From Whalleya microplaca (taxonomy: Eukaryota > Ascomycota > Sordariomycetes > Xylariales > Xylariaceae), in contig MU385730.1 in assembly GCA_022497155.1 (NCBI GenBank), forward strand, positions 310,001 through 374,000: 64,000 nt of DNA. The letters run 5' to 3'. Below the pieces are notes generated by a model. That model saw only the letters and a program-made list of their open reading frames with translations, was not told where the DNA came from and ran no database searches. The first letter of the stretch is position 1. Each line of letters starts with the position of its first letter. Below, piece after piece: positions 1 through 12,258 of this stretch. The translations under genes were made by a program, and so were the position numbers.

Positions 1-119
1 CTAGGAAGCTAGTTTCCGGAACGCCATCCAGCCCAAACCGCCAACTCCCAGCCAGAAGATATATATCACAACCCTCCAAGCATTTATACACACACATACA
101 CCCACTCTAAGCCCCCAAC

Positions 120-1019
120 TTAGAAGCTATCCAACAACCTCTCGACTTTCTTCCGCTCCACCACATCTAAATCCTGCACTACCGCATCCTCATCCCCATC
201 CTCCTCATCAGGCATCTGCGCCACGCGCCCGGCGACCCGCACGAGCAGGACCCGCATGCGCTCGAGCTCGGCCTCGACCTCGCCGTTGCGCGTCACGAGG
301 TTGGGCTGGACGGCGTCGTGGGGGGGGGCGAAGGGCGCGAGCAGGGCGTCCATGCTGCGGAGCCTGTCGAGCCGCGCGCGCACCTCGCGGCGCCGGGCCG
401 AGAGCGCCGTCAGCGAGGAGGCGAGGTCGGCGTAGCGCCGGGATTCGGGCGGGTAGGCTTCGGATTCGCTTGGGCGGTGCAGGTCCCAGGTTGGGGGGAG
501 GGAGGCGATGGTGGGGTCCGTTGCTGTGAGAGGAGAACATGGTTAGTTGATCTGCTAGGCTTATGTATAACTACCTAGGCGAGCAGATAGGTAGAGACAT
601 AGGAAAAGGGGTAAGAAATCAGAGAAGAATAGAGAAGTATACACACCAAAATCAGCCCCAACCCTCAACAACCCACCACCCTCCCCACTGCCCATCCCCC
701 CTCTCTCAGCAGCCTCATCATCGAGCTCGCCCTCGCGCTCCTCGCGCACGGCGGTCTCCGCAGCCTCGAGATACAGGCCCTCGATCTGCTCGGCGACGTG
801 GCGCGAGGCCTGGGGCGCGTAGACGCGGCGCGCGTGCTGCTGCAGCACGTGGTGCACGCGGTACATGGCGTCGGCCACGGCCTTGTCGGGGAGCGCCTGG
901 TCGTCGGCGCGCGCGTTGGCGTTGCGCCAGGCGGAGGACGGCGTTAGCTCGCGCGAGAGGAGGAGCGTCTGCGCTGTTAGGAAGGCGGATTTGTTGGCGA
1001 GGATCGTGGGGGGCGCCAT
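120..1019 (-). CDS. fta4: Kinetochore Sim4-complex subunit Fta4-like protein
   Basis: The model has two exons, 1019-647 and 523-120, joined in phase 1 across a GTGTGT...CAG intron, giving 258 aa. Residues 1-80 look like the fungal Fta4 family: an early hydrophobic helix (KSAFLTAQTLLLSREL), the Ser-Ala-Trp-Arg segment, then a helix ending HVAEQIEGLYLEA. The second exon is helical and acidic near the end, which fits a coiled-coil kinetochore subunit. Fta4 is known as a component of the inner-kinetochore Sim4/COMA-type complex, acting at centromeres in the nucleus. The ATG at 1019 is the first Met and begins the conserved block. Exon DNA is markedly G/C-rich. Assignment rests on remembered family appearance, not a search. 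Confidence 0.7.
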
Positions 1020-1594
1020 TGTGAAATTCGGTTGTATCGGATGGATTGCGATGGGGGTGGGTTAAAGTGGTTATCTCATCGGTGCTGTAAACTCAAAACC
1101 TACTCGTTGACAGGGTAGATCTCTTGCCAGTAGTAACGTCTAACCCAGGAACTGTAGATAGTTGAATGTTCGTGATCGTGGATGGTTGCAGGTGGTCGCA
1201 GTTGCAAGTCGCGTCGCGCGAAGACGAAGAAAAGCTGCCCCGCGTTTGAATGGAAGGTCCACTGCGGGGTACAGGGTCCCTGAACTTACGTACGCATTAT
1301 ACCTCAAGTACTGAAGTAACCTTGAATATGTGCAAGTCCTCAGTCATATATGTATCTAGGCTACAGACATCAGACTCAAGTGAATTATCATAGGCTCTCA
1401 TGTAGGCCATATCATGTCGTATAAAAAATTCATACATGTATGTATGCGAAGATAGTCAATATCCCGGCAGTAAAGCATAACTAATAGTTGTAAAACCTTA
1501 TTCTCACGCATAGATTGGAGTATACTAACAACAACCCCTTTCATAATCAACTATCGCTCACACAACCAAAAAATTCCAAGTACAATCCCACAAC
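1020..1594. other. Intergenic, no gene seen
   Basis: This lies upstream of the fta4-like gene and downstream of the GH3 gene. It should hold the fta4 promoter and the GH3 3' UTR. I see no convincing ORF, RNA gene or repeat. Confidence 0.5.
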
Positions 1595-4159
1595 CTACAG
1601 TCCAGACCACCAATAAGTCTCAGGAACCTTGAACGAGCCCCTGAGAACCTTCCCCTCCTTGACCGCACTACTATCACTAACAATGACCTCGTACTCGCCC
1701 GCCTCAGCACACCACTGGTCGCGCTCCTCGTCCCAGTAGCTCGCCGCGTACTTCGTCGCCGCGCTTACCGAGACGGTCTTGCTCTCGCCCGGCGCCAGCT
1801 CCACCTTCGCGAAGCCCTTCAGCTCCTTCACGGGGCGGTTGACCTTCGCCTTCTGCCTGGGCGCCACGTACACCTGCGCGACCTCGGCGCCTTTGACGGG
1901 GCCCGTGTTCGTGATCTTGAGCGAGACGGTCAATTCCCCACTCTTCTCGTCGTCAGTAATGGAGAGGTCCGAGAAGGCGAAGGTGGTGTAGCTGAGCCCG
2001 TGCCCGAAGGGGAACAGCACCGCGCGGTCGACCGACTCGTAGTAGCGGTAGCCGATGTAGACGTCCTCGCCGTAGAGAGCGCGCCCGCCCTCGGTGCGGT
2101 AGTTGAGGTACGCCGGGTTGTGCTGCACGCGGATCGGGAAGCTCAGGCTGAGCTTGCCGGATGGATTCACATCGCCGAAGAGGATGTCCGCGATGGTGTT
2201 CCCGGTCTCGTTGCCGCCGTACCAGGCGTGGACCAGGGCGTTCACGTCGTTGATCCAGGGCATCTCGACCGGCGTGCCGGACTGCATGACTACGGCGGTG
2301 TTGGGGTTGGCCTTGGCCACGGCGGCGATGAGGTCGTCTAGACCGGGAGGCAGACTCATGTCGGCGCGGTCGTTGCCTTCGGTTTCCCATTCGGCGTTCA
2401 GGCCAGCGCTGACGATGACTTGGTCTGCGCCCCGGGCCAATTCGACGGCATGTGCGATCTCCGCTTTGGGGTCGATGACCTTGCATGCGCCAACACGAAG
2501 TGCGCCACCGGCAAGAAGAACGGCACCACCACCCAATTTGGATGTGGGAGTTGAACCGAAGGTGACCTTGAAATTGTACGTCTTTCCTTTTTGCAATTTG
2601 TACGAACCTTTCTCCTCTACGGTAGCGCTGCCAAAGAACGCATCGCCCAATCTCTGTGTTGTGGAGTTGTCAATGACGAGCTCATCATTAACGTAGAGAT
2701 TTGCCGTCCCGGACACGACGACACCGAATTCCCAAGTGGCGTCTTCGTCTGCAACCAAAGATCCTTCAAGCGTCGCATACCAGAGAGGAGAAGTTATCTT
2801 GGGGTTCTCGTAGTCGACGAGAAGCATCTCCGTCTTTACCAGTTCTATTTCGTCAACTGGCTCTCTGTTCGAAACCTCCGGGCCTTCAAGGTAGGCCTTC
2901 ATGGTTACCCCTGGTGCCCCCTTGGTTGACTTGGTCGAATACCCAAGTAAGGGAAGCAACTTGTGCGAGTATTGACCGATCGTGTAATCTGGAGGAGAAG
3001 ACAGCTTGCTGCTGACACCATCGAACGGAGTGACAGCATAGTAGGCGGCCAAGGATGCGGAACCTCCACCATGGTATGTTGCGATCTTGGCGTTCGGTCC
3101 AATGACAACGGTCTGTAAAAGTGAGCTTCTAGGCGTTGGGGCGAGACTTCAGGTCGGTGAACCTACCTTCTTGTCCTTTTTAAGTGGTAACACCGACTTT
3201 TCGTTTTTCAACAAGACAATTCCCTCGTTGCCTATTCGCCTTAACAGCTCGGCCGTCTCCGGGGTGTCACCTGTGCCTTCTGGAGCGTTTTCTTTTACCC
3301 CGCTAGCAGCGCACTTCTTGATAAAGTCTAACATCGCCTTTGCTCGCTGGTCAAGAATGTGTGTCCGAACTTTGTCGGCGGACGCGTTGAATTTGAGCGG
3401 CTCACCCCTAAATCGGGGTGGACCAGGCATCTCAAGGTCAAGGCCCGCTATGGCCGCTTCCGTGGTGGAATATGTGCCATACCAATCGCTCATGACCATG
3501 CCGTCCCATCCCCATTCAACACGTAGTAGCTGGTCTAAGAGTTTAGGGTTCTCACTGCAGTATGTGCCGTTGACACCATTGTAAGCTGTCATGAATGATC
3601 CAGGATTGGAATCGCGGACGACAAGCTGGAAGGGGAGTGCATAGATTTCGCGTAGTGCTCGCTCGGTAACGATAGCCTGAACAGCATTGCGCTTGTGCTC
3701 ATGGTCATTGCAGATAAAATGCTTGATGGTGGCCTGGATTCCCGTTGACTGAATACCCTTGACGAGCGCAGCAGCGCCTAGACCAGCCAGGAAGGGGTCT
3801 TCACCAAGCGACTCAAACCCTCGACCGCCAAGTGGACTTCGTTGCATGTTTATAGTTGGTCCCAATATTACATGAGCACCTTTTATCTTAGCCTCTTCCC
3901 CCATCTTCTTTCCTGCTTCTTCTAGAAGCTCTTGGTTGAATGTAGCACCCAAGCCAGTCCCGCAAGGGAAACAAGCGGCTTTCACACCGTTAAAGAACTT
4001 AGTGCCACGAACGCCATTTGGGCCATCAGAGAGGCGTAGGGAAGGAATGCCATGTTGGGGTAGACCTTTCGTGTGCCAGAAGTCAATGCCTGCGAGTAGG
4101 TCGACTTTCTCGCTCATCGACAGCTTCTTGAGGACCTCGTCCACATTTATATCGGCCAT
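1595..4159 (-). CDS. GH3 beta-glucosidase with PA14 insert, intracellular type
   Basis: Exons 4159-3167 and 3112-1595 join in phase 0 (GTAGGT...CAG) to give 836 aa. Residues 1-300 are the GH3 N-terminal barrel; the nucleophile Asp225 lies in GMVMSDWYG, and substrate-side motifs KHFICNDHE and GRGFESLGEDP are intact. The C-terminal GH3 sandwich holds WETEGNDR near residues 573-580, the likely acid/base region. A PA14 module (about 390-540) is inserted in it, and a fibronectin-III-like domain ends the protein. There is no signal peptide, so it is expected to act in the cytosol on cellobiose or small glucosides. The start is the ATG at 4159 with good context (AAAATGGCC); the frame remains open a little upstream but without an ATG. 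All key residues are present, so the enzyme is likely active. Confidence 0.93.
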
Positions 4160-6250
4160 TTTCCTTCTCGGTTTCACTGGAAACTACAGAATCAAGAGGA
4201 GGGGTGACGAGACCCGACGCTGAGAAGTAAGGATAGAGAGACAATAGAATCAGAATAGGTAAGAATGAAGGAGAACTAAAGTTCACCTATTCACTCACAA
4301 GCTGCTACTTTCACTTACTCTTATAGCTCCAAGGACCTGCCCCGCTATTGCCGTGTGCTCACTATACCATAATATGCAAGGTCAAGGTCGACACGGCCAT
4401 GGATTGCAACCCAAGTCAGTACGCAATTCATGGAAACCGCAGCTTGGCCATGCGGTCGATCTACCACCGAGGCCTAACCCAGAGTCTTGTCCAAGATTGG
4501 CTCACTTGTGCCGCTCTGCAGTTGTCACCCTCCAGCAATTTGCAATCCCTTCAGTGACACATGGATGATTGCTCAACGTCGGAAGGAAGTCGGGGACGTA
4601 TGAATGGAGTTGTAGAGTTTGTTCCTAGAGTTCCAAGGTTATGGCCCGATAGATCTGCATCGGTTCGCGGCCCGGTAAATCCTCTGCCGAAGTTTTGCCA
4701 GTAGTGCGGCAGATAGCGTATCCGAGGTTCTTCCGCTCCAACTAGAGCTTCAGCCATAGTGGAGATGGACAAGCTGGTCGGGTGTTGTTAAAATAAGGGG
4801 CAACAACTCACTTGGAAGATTCAGGCCGTGAATGCCACATGCATGCTACGTATGTAGACTTGAGGATCTTCCCCGGAGTGGAGTTCTCTGAGTTCAACCA
4901 TGACTAGAGAGTATGTTTGACATAAAGTCTTTCCTTCAGGTTCAATTATCTATTACATGTAGGTATTACCTCATTTGTGTTTACCACCAATATGTAATAC
5001 CCAAAGCCAACAGTGAAAGACGGATTCCCAGGCCTCTCGGCTGTTGCAAATATATCTGCCGCCGGCAATCCTATGTTTAATACACTTCTAGTCACTATGA
5101 TGATTAGAGATTCTCATGCACCCTCGCGTTAGGTGACTCAAATTGCAGTCATCGAGACCGTGAGAAAATTTCTGGCAAACCACTTAATACAGGAGATTTC
5201 TGCTAGTCAACGACTCTAGTTGAAACCATCAACAAGTACTCATACAGATATTCCTGAGATACTCCTTGCCGCCGTGAACCTTTACAAATATGTCTCCCGA
5301 TAAAGTCTGAATATAAGTGACTAACAAGAAGGGATATATCACTGCATAGTATATATGCCTTCATTCTCACTTCCCTAGAGTCTTGCTGTACACATAGAAT
5401 CTAACAATGGGTAAAATATAATCGCTACTGAAGCTTCATACTTTTTATTCTTACTATGAAGGGACATATTCACATGATAAACTCGTGGAGTGCGTCCTGT
5501 TGGCCGGAGATTGAGGACTACAAACATCCCCTAATTTAGGTAAAAGGGCAATGTTTCTGATTTGACAATGGATATATTTATAATAGTACTCCGTATATTG
5601 TCTTTCCTGATTCCTGTTTTCCCTTTGTTTATAATTTTATTAGTCGGTATCTGCCACAATCTTTATAGTGTAGGTATATTATATATTTCCCCTTCGGCCC
5701 ATCATTTTTTTTTAATTTAGTTTTCTTTTCATTTCATCTTTACCTGTCCTCGCCATGTTCATTACTTGACTCATATAATGTTAAAGCTTTATTAAATGTT
5801 TTGTCGTCTTGTAAAATTAAATATTACAGGTGACAGTAACGTGAATCATCTTCCGGTGCATCCTTAACCGTTTTTAAGTAAAGTAAATTTAGAAGAAGAA
5901 GAAGAACAAAAGAGGGGAGAAATGGAAAAGCCTCTACTCAAAAGCCACCTGCGTTTGGCAAAAAAGCTCATTTACTGGATGTCAAGCGCTTGCAGCGGTG
6001 GTGAGTCAGAACCCAACCGGTGACTTAAACCCAGCACTCTACGAAAAGCCCCGACGGGTTTCATCTGGCCGACGGACCAACCCATTAACCAGTGCTGCTT
6101 ACTGTATAGGAAACCAGGTTCGGTTGGAAATTGGGGGTGTTACTATGGTATATAAACCCTCTGTGGCATTTATTCCCAACCTGTCACGCGCTATGCTTCT
6201 AGACACGTTATAGGATTGTCGAACACAACAACATAGACGTAGACGTAGTT

Positions 6251-6790
6251 ATGTCACGGAGATTTATAACTGCGCACGCGCATCCTAGTTACTTGGAAGG
6301 TTGGTGGCAGTCGAGTTGCGTAATCATATTGCTGACCAAATCAACCACTATGGAATCGACAGCAACCACTGAGTCACTGACATATCAAGTGGCGGCTGGC
6401 AGACCAGATGGCCAAGTTCAAGAAACAACCGACACAATTGACAAAGAAAACGGCTTCACCATCAGCATTCACCGCCCCCGCACTTACAAAAGCCTTAGCA
6501 ACTTCTTCGACCAGAGGAAAATGTACACCTTCTACACTATTAAAGGTGCCAACTGCGTCTATCCCATCAAACCGTTATTCCGGAGAACTTCACCTACACC
6601 CATAACTACACCTAGAAGAAACCATCATCTCGATCTGAGAACACTGTTTTTCAAGAATCTTCGGATCGAAGGGTAGATACTGGCAGAGCTGCAGTTGCTA
6701 TGACTCATTCCTCGAGCTGACAGTTGACGAGACGGACAAACTTAGCGTTCTCTACCTCATGACATTGATAGAATCCTGTGATTGGTGACT
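6251..6790 (+). pseudogene. Possible decayed gene with TATA-like promoter
   Basis: A TATA-like stretch (TATATAAACC, about 6151-6160) precedes an ATG at 6251 and a second one at 6349 with a plausible Thr-rich start (MESTATTESLTYQV). The frame runs to 6676. Downstream, another frame encodes protein-like sequence (for example SFLELTVDETDKLSVLYLM, about 6700-6760) but is cut by stops and I could not join it by a clean intron. I do not recognise the family. It could be a chance ORF. Confidence 0.2.
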
Positions 6791-8250
6791 TGTCAGTCAC
6801 TTATCTTTCACGACTATTTCATCCTCATCAACACAACTTCCTTGATTACTAGCCCATCACTCGGAGGTTCTATGATCTGGGGTAAGAACCTCGCTCTAGA
6901 GGAATTAAAATAGAGAGGCACTGACGACGCTGATAACCCTATTTTGCCAGAGACTGAATACAATTAGTCGCCAGTGAATGTTATATCATAGACTGACATC
7001 GAAGTATATATACCTAGGGACAGCCCAAGTTGCCAAACACCCGATTCATCAACGGTCGTCGCTCGCAACTTCAAGTCCCTACAACCGATGATCAGATTAC
7101 CATCGTGTACGTACACGCACCAAACTTTCATCAACCATCATTCTAATAACTGCATACATAAGAATATTGCTTGACCCGATCAACGCTACTCCGAGTCAAG
7201 TCAGTGGCCTACTCATTGCCGCTGCTCTACGAGACCGAGCGTCCGCCGGTGACATCGCTCAAGCTGCCACCCGTGCCTGACGTGCGTAGGTCAGTAGTAT
7301 TTTGAGTTTTTTATTGCTTAATTGAGTTGGTCTGTTAATGTACTTTAGGGAGACAGTCCCCATTATATCGTGGTGCATGATTAACGACTACATTACCGAG
7401 GCATCCGATAATACCCCGATCCCCTAGGTTCTCAAGAGAGAACCAATTTCTGGAACCAAGAGAAATGCACAAGCCTACCTATCGCGAATTGCAAGGAGAC
7501 AGGCCCCTACACAGGCGCACAGTCCACATATTCGACATATTCGACATGTGTGTAAGGGCTGCGTCTAAGAATAACAAACAAGAAAACTCTTGTTTTTTCA
7601 CTCGCCTTGGTGTATTTCACACTACGTCACGAAATGCAACCTCGAACAACTGGATTTCCGAAGATTACATTCTAGAGCCACTAGAATTGTAGAGATAATT
7701 GAGCACCGCCTACAGCACTTGGAGCTCAAGCAAAATAGAAAAAACTCAGAAGGAGAACCGAGGCCGATCAACAACCCAGCGATCCCTTCCTATACCGTTA
7801 CCTGGAGACCGATTTACGGAGATTTTTCACCTTGAGGCCACCAGATAGAAGCACCTTCGCGATATATGGGCCCAAGTGGATGGAAATTGGGCCCATTCGC
7901 GTGGGTTATCTGAAGATGCCTGTGGAAAGCTGGATCTTGAGGATTCACAGTTTAAGATGAACGCATATGGAGGCTTCTCTAATCTGCCTCCAGGTCACGT
8001 TGTTTGGCGACTCTTTCGGCCCGAGTCTGTTTGAAGAGAGCGCTCACCTCAAACTGGCACCAGCAAAACTTTTTGGCAACACCAATATGCCAACTTACTA
8101 CATCCTGGTTCGCATAGAACCAGCTTGAATGGAGATCACATGACCATATAATGTCCTCGGACTTCTCTCAACCCGAAGACCTACTCAATGGTGATGTCCA
8201 ACTTTCCAACACACGGCTATATCCAAGCGAGATTTTATTCTGCGCCGACC

Positions 8251-8292
8251 GATTTTAAATCAATGGATACAATAATCCATTGATTAAAAATC
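8251..8292. repeat. 18-bp inverted repeat (hairpin), 6-nt loop
   Basis: Left arm 8251-8268 and right arm 8275-8292 are complementary at 17 of 18 positions around the loop at 8269-8274; one further base pair extends the stem. It lies outside any gene, downstream of the Ser/Thr-rich gene. Confidence 0.8.
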
Positions 8293-8393
8293 GTCTGCGG
8301 TGTGTTTTCTACCCCCCAGTCACACATTGTAATAGACTTCTACCATCGCGTCAGAATCTTTCGGACCCAAAAAGAGGGGCTGGAGGCAGGGCT

Positions 8394-8418
8394 TTACTAT
8401 AGACTGCTTCTATAGTAA
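8394..8418. repeat. 10-bp perfect inverted repeat, 5-nt loop
   Basis: Arms 8394-8403 and 8409-8418 (TTACTATAGA and its exact complement) flank a 5-nt loop. It is about 100 bp from the larger hairpin at 8251-8292, so the two may belong to one element. Confidence 0.75.
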
Positions 8419-8769
8419 TAAAGAAAATGAAGTTCCGACTAAATACTTTATCCATTACAATGAGCCATAGTGAATAAGATCGAAGTCGAACTTAATATGA
8501 AGTTATTATATATTATCTGCATTTCCTGGGGAGGGCTTCCTATATTGTCAGGGGAAGATGGCTGACTAGTCAGCACCCCACCACCCTATATACAGTATTT
8601 ACAACCTCGCGCCTCACCTCACCCATAAGAATTATAATAGCCATTAACTTTGCACATCACATATAGATTCGTAGTCAAAGTATTTAGCTCTTCTCACCAC
8701 TCTTGCGCGCAGCCTGAAGCACTATGCAACGTGTCCGTCAATATCATGATACACATAGCTAACTTACCT

Positions 8770-10280
8770 CTAAGTAGAAAGCCCCATCCCGAAAATAACA
8801 CAGCCATACGAGCTCACATACGAACTCGCCTTCGCCGCCGGCACAATATACACCCAGCCCCCACAGATAACAAACGTATCATACCCCAGCGTGGCCCCGC
8901 ACGTCAACACCCCCGTGCTCCCCACGCCACACGTAACCGCCACATCGCTGGCGCTCGTCGCCGCCGCCGCGGTCTCGAAGCAGACGACGCTCAGCGTGCC
9001 GGCGGCCGTCGGGTGCGCGTACGCCGTCAGCAGCGGCGAGTCGCGCAGGGCCCAGGAGACGCCGTCGACGACGGTGAAGTTGCCCGCGGAGCTGACGCCC
9101 TTGTTGCCGCTGTCCCACTGCAGACACGGCGCGCCGCTGTTGCCGGTGCCGAGCGTGATGTAGCGGCCCACGCGCGCGGTGTTGGTGCTGCTCGTGATCT
9201 TGAGGTGCGGCGAGGGCGTCGGCGTGTAGATCGAGGTCGTGGTCTCGGTGACCACGGAGACGGTGGTTTGGGTGGTGGTTTGGGTCGAGGTGGCCAGCGA
9301 GGAGACGGGCACGGTTATGACGACGGTGATCACGGATACGGATACCGAGGGGATGCTGGTGCTTACGGTGCTGGAGACCGTGGAGATGGAGGTGGGGGAT
9401 GGTGCGGTTACGATGGACGTTGTGCTAACGGCGTCGATGCAGGCGCAGGCGGACGAGTATTCTGCCAGGTTGGAACAGTAGGATGCGATGGGGATAACCG
9501 GTGATGATGATGATGACGAGGTCGTCGATGATGTACTCTCCGGTGTACTCTCCGATGCAGATGAGTATGTGGCCGAAGTGGAGCTATTCAGCGCGGAGGA
9601 GTAAATAGCTGAAGACGAGCTGCTCGGCACAGAATAGTACGCAGTCGAGGAAGAGCTATTAGTCAAGGTAAAAGAGTAAGTAGTTGAAGAGGAACTATTT
9701 GATGCAGCGGAGTATATAGCCGAGGACGAGGCGTTAGAGAAAGTTGGATAAGTGGCCGAAGATGAGACTTCCGGTGCAGAGGAAGTAATTGAGGACGCAA
9801 GATCGGACGGCGATGATGGCCGCTTAGGTTTACAGGCATCTTTCTTGCCCTGGCGCTTTACTGCAGTGATGACTGGGGTAGTTGAGACAGAGGTTACAGT
9901 TGTGGTGACTGTTGTCGTGGAAGTCGATACATCGGTTATTGTATCGACAAAGTCCGTATACAACGTCTCAACTTGATCATAGATCGAATATGTTGTGCTT
10001 AGAGAGACGACAACGTCGGTATATGAGACTGTATCAACTATAGTGGAAAAGACAACCTCCGCGGACGGCGTTCTTATTAACAATTAGTTTTCCATATCCT
10101 TCCCATATGGTTTTAGAATCAATGGGCAACTTACACAGTAGAGACAACTGGTGTTCCAAATGTTGATGTACATGCTGAGTACTGGGCAAGCGGATTGTTG
10201 TCCAGATAGCCAGCAACCTGTTGTAGGCACTGAGACACATCACATGATGGATTATAACTATTAAACTGAATGTCTGCCAT
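8770..10280 (-). CDS. Ser/Thr-rich repeat protein of unknown function
   Basis: Exons 10280-10135 and 10072-8770 join in phase 2 (GTAAGT...AAG) to give 482 aa. The short N-terminus (MADIQFNSYNPSC, three further Cys-containing segments to residue 45) has no obvious signal peptide. It is followed by a Thr/Val-rich stretch, a basic patch (KRQGKKDACKPKR), Ser/Thr repeats (residues about 155-225), another Thr/Val-rich segment, and a C-terminal domain of about 130 residues with several Cys and Trp that looks folded. The composition is that of a fungal surface or wall protein, yet secretion signals are not evident. The ATG at 10280 has a good context. I do not recognise the C-terminal domain with certainty. 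A mis-modelled first exon could hide a signal peptide. Confidence 0.75.
9544..9756 (-). repeat. Coding tandem repeat, six 12-13-residue units
   Basis: About six imperfect units run through the Ser/Thr-rich protein, each with the pattern (A/T)-x-Y-S-x-x-x-N-S-S-S-S, e.g. AIYSAASNSSSS and TTYSFTLTNSSSS. Units differ by substitution and by one residue in length, as expected of an expanding low-complexity array. Confidence 0.8.
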
Positions 10281-12258
10281 TTTGATAGCCAACAAATAGA
10301 GAGCGTGAGGCGAGGAACGACGAAACAAATGCTTCAATTGGTAAGTAAAACGAGAGGAATGGAAGCAAGAGTTTGTCGACCTTCTAGCGTTGTGGTGTTT
10401 CGTAGAGATTTTATCATTTTCCCTTTGATAGGAGTCCTCGATGCGTAATCATAACAAGCAGTAGATAGCGCAGAACTATCGTGGACGAGTGCGCCTAGGC
10501 CTCGGTTGGACCTGAATGAGATGATCTAGACTGGGAAGCGCGAATCAATAGTAACGCCCAATTCACCCATTGTTAGGCATTATAGGCATAGCGCATGAGT
10601 TGGCCTTCAGCTGGACTATACTAAGCTAGCGTTGGACAAGACTAGCAAGAACAACATACTATAAACTAACTCACCACCCCAGAACGACAGACAGCGAGGT
10701 ATTTTCCGGAACTCACTTACGTACGCCTGAAATTTGCTCCAGCAAGAAATTTGTAGTGTTCAGATGTCCTCTAATGTGTTCAGTGCTACTCAGCTCTGAC
10801 TTCGAGAACCTTACTAGTTTTGCTCATCACTCACCTGAAAAACACAACGTACCGTTGAAATCGAGCCTGTATTACGACTATGAGAATGACTTGGTTAATA
10901 TATCCTAATTCATATGCATGCCAGAGAGCGTGCGTTGAAATATAGCTGTTTTATTTTATAAATTGCACGACTATGCTGATGTGGCTAGGTAGCTCTGAGC
11001 AACTTCAACGGCTTGCGATACTTCAAAGAGATTGCTAACCTTTTGTGCGGCCTATAGCTATCAACCCACTTAAATGAGCGCCATCACACCCACTTTGTAG
11101 TACGAAGTGGTTAATATAGAATGGTATCTTGATATATGGCAAAATGATTCATAGAGTCCAATTCATTAAGCACTTACGTATTTTCAGGACTCGTCGTCTT
11201 TGTGACTTCCTCTTGCTTGTCTCATGGAACACTAACCAAGTCTCTAGACTTTCGCATCTTATGATGGTAACTATTCAGTCGTGTTCTCGTCCCGAGAAGT
11301 TTGGAGTATCTACTAACTTTAATAGTTTTTGGCGCCTTTATGCTTTCGACTACAGAAGAACATCTTTATTTCCTGTCAATACCTGAACATGACATTTGGA
11401 AGCGTAACATCTGCTTTTCATTTATCATATTGCTATGTGCCATTGCTGGCTTCTCCGTAAGTTATATCGATACTATTCTCTCTTGTTATCTACGCATTAG
11501 CTTAGTGGAACTAGAAAAGGTTTGACTATCTGGGTTAGGGTGTATCTAGGTGAGTTTATTCGAACTTTGGTTATAGAAGCCCCTCTGAAAGTTTTTTCCC
11601 CTTAGAATTCAATATTATGGAATTTGACAAAGACGAATGATGTTTCAAGCAAGTCATTGGGTCTGTCGATTTTTCCGATCATTGACGGTTAACTTGTTAA
11701 CCGTGATTTCAAAGAGAGCAAAACTTATTCGTGTCAAATAAGGATAGTGGCTTGTCAGCACCTTATATGATTGAGGCTGTTGATTTTAGTTCTTAACATG
11801 AGGTTTAAAGTAGCCCCCATGCTGTCTCCTTGTTTCCTGATATTCACACAATATCTAGTTTAAATAAAGATATCTGCATATCACTGAGTAGTATCTTCTC
11901 AAGTTCAGCATCAATAGTAAAAGCTATGCCATCAATGGATGTTTGGGGAACTACCTTTATATGAAGGTAATTGGGAACTCTAGTAATTGGAATGTACGAA
12001 GACTAACCAAACAACTCGGAGGTAAGTTTTAGAGCAGGAAAGCATGTATGTTTAGGATCATAATATTTATACTCGCGTGCTTGAATTATATGTACATTTT
12101 TGCTATATACAAATGTGATGAAAACCCTTAGGATGCAGACTTCTCCGAGGTATCAATCGCAAAGCTTGGCACTAATAAAGGAAACGGAACTCCGAGAAAT
12201 CAAAGCCCTGAACAACAACGCAAAGAATCATGTACGGCTGGCGAACCCTCATCTCAGG
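10281..12258. other. Intergenic, AT-rich, no gene seen
   Basis: This 2-kb stretch lies between the promoter of the Ser/Thr-rich gene and the 3' end of the CFEM gene. ORFs near 11130-11525 are short, AT-driven and lack protein-like composition or splice partners. No RNA gene or repeat was recognised. Confidence 0.5.

Larger units (their letters stand above)
4160..8769. other. Gene-poor AT-rich interval with possible relics
   Basis: No intact gene could be supported over 4.6 kb. Base composition is AT-rich, especially 5380-5900, where a short GAA run occurs (about 5884-5900). An exon-like open stretch near 7200-7280, ending in a possible GTCAGT donor, and other short open segments near 7440-7830 suggest decayed coding DNA, but no continuous model emerges. 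Hairpins at 8251-8292 and 8394-8418 and a possible pseudogene at 6251-6790 are listed separately. Confidence 0.5.

Noticed and set aside
8650..9504. 284-aa plus-strand ORF
   Set aside because: It is the antisense shadow of the G/C-rich 3' part of the Ser/Thr-rich gene, with Arg/Gly-biased low-complexity translation.
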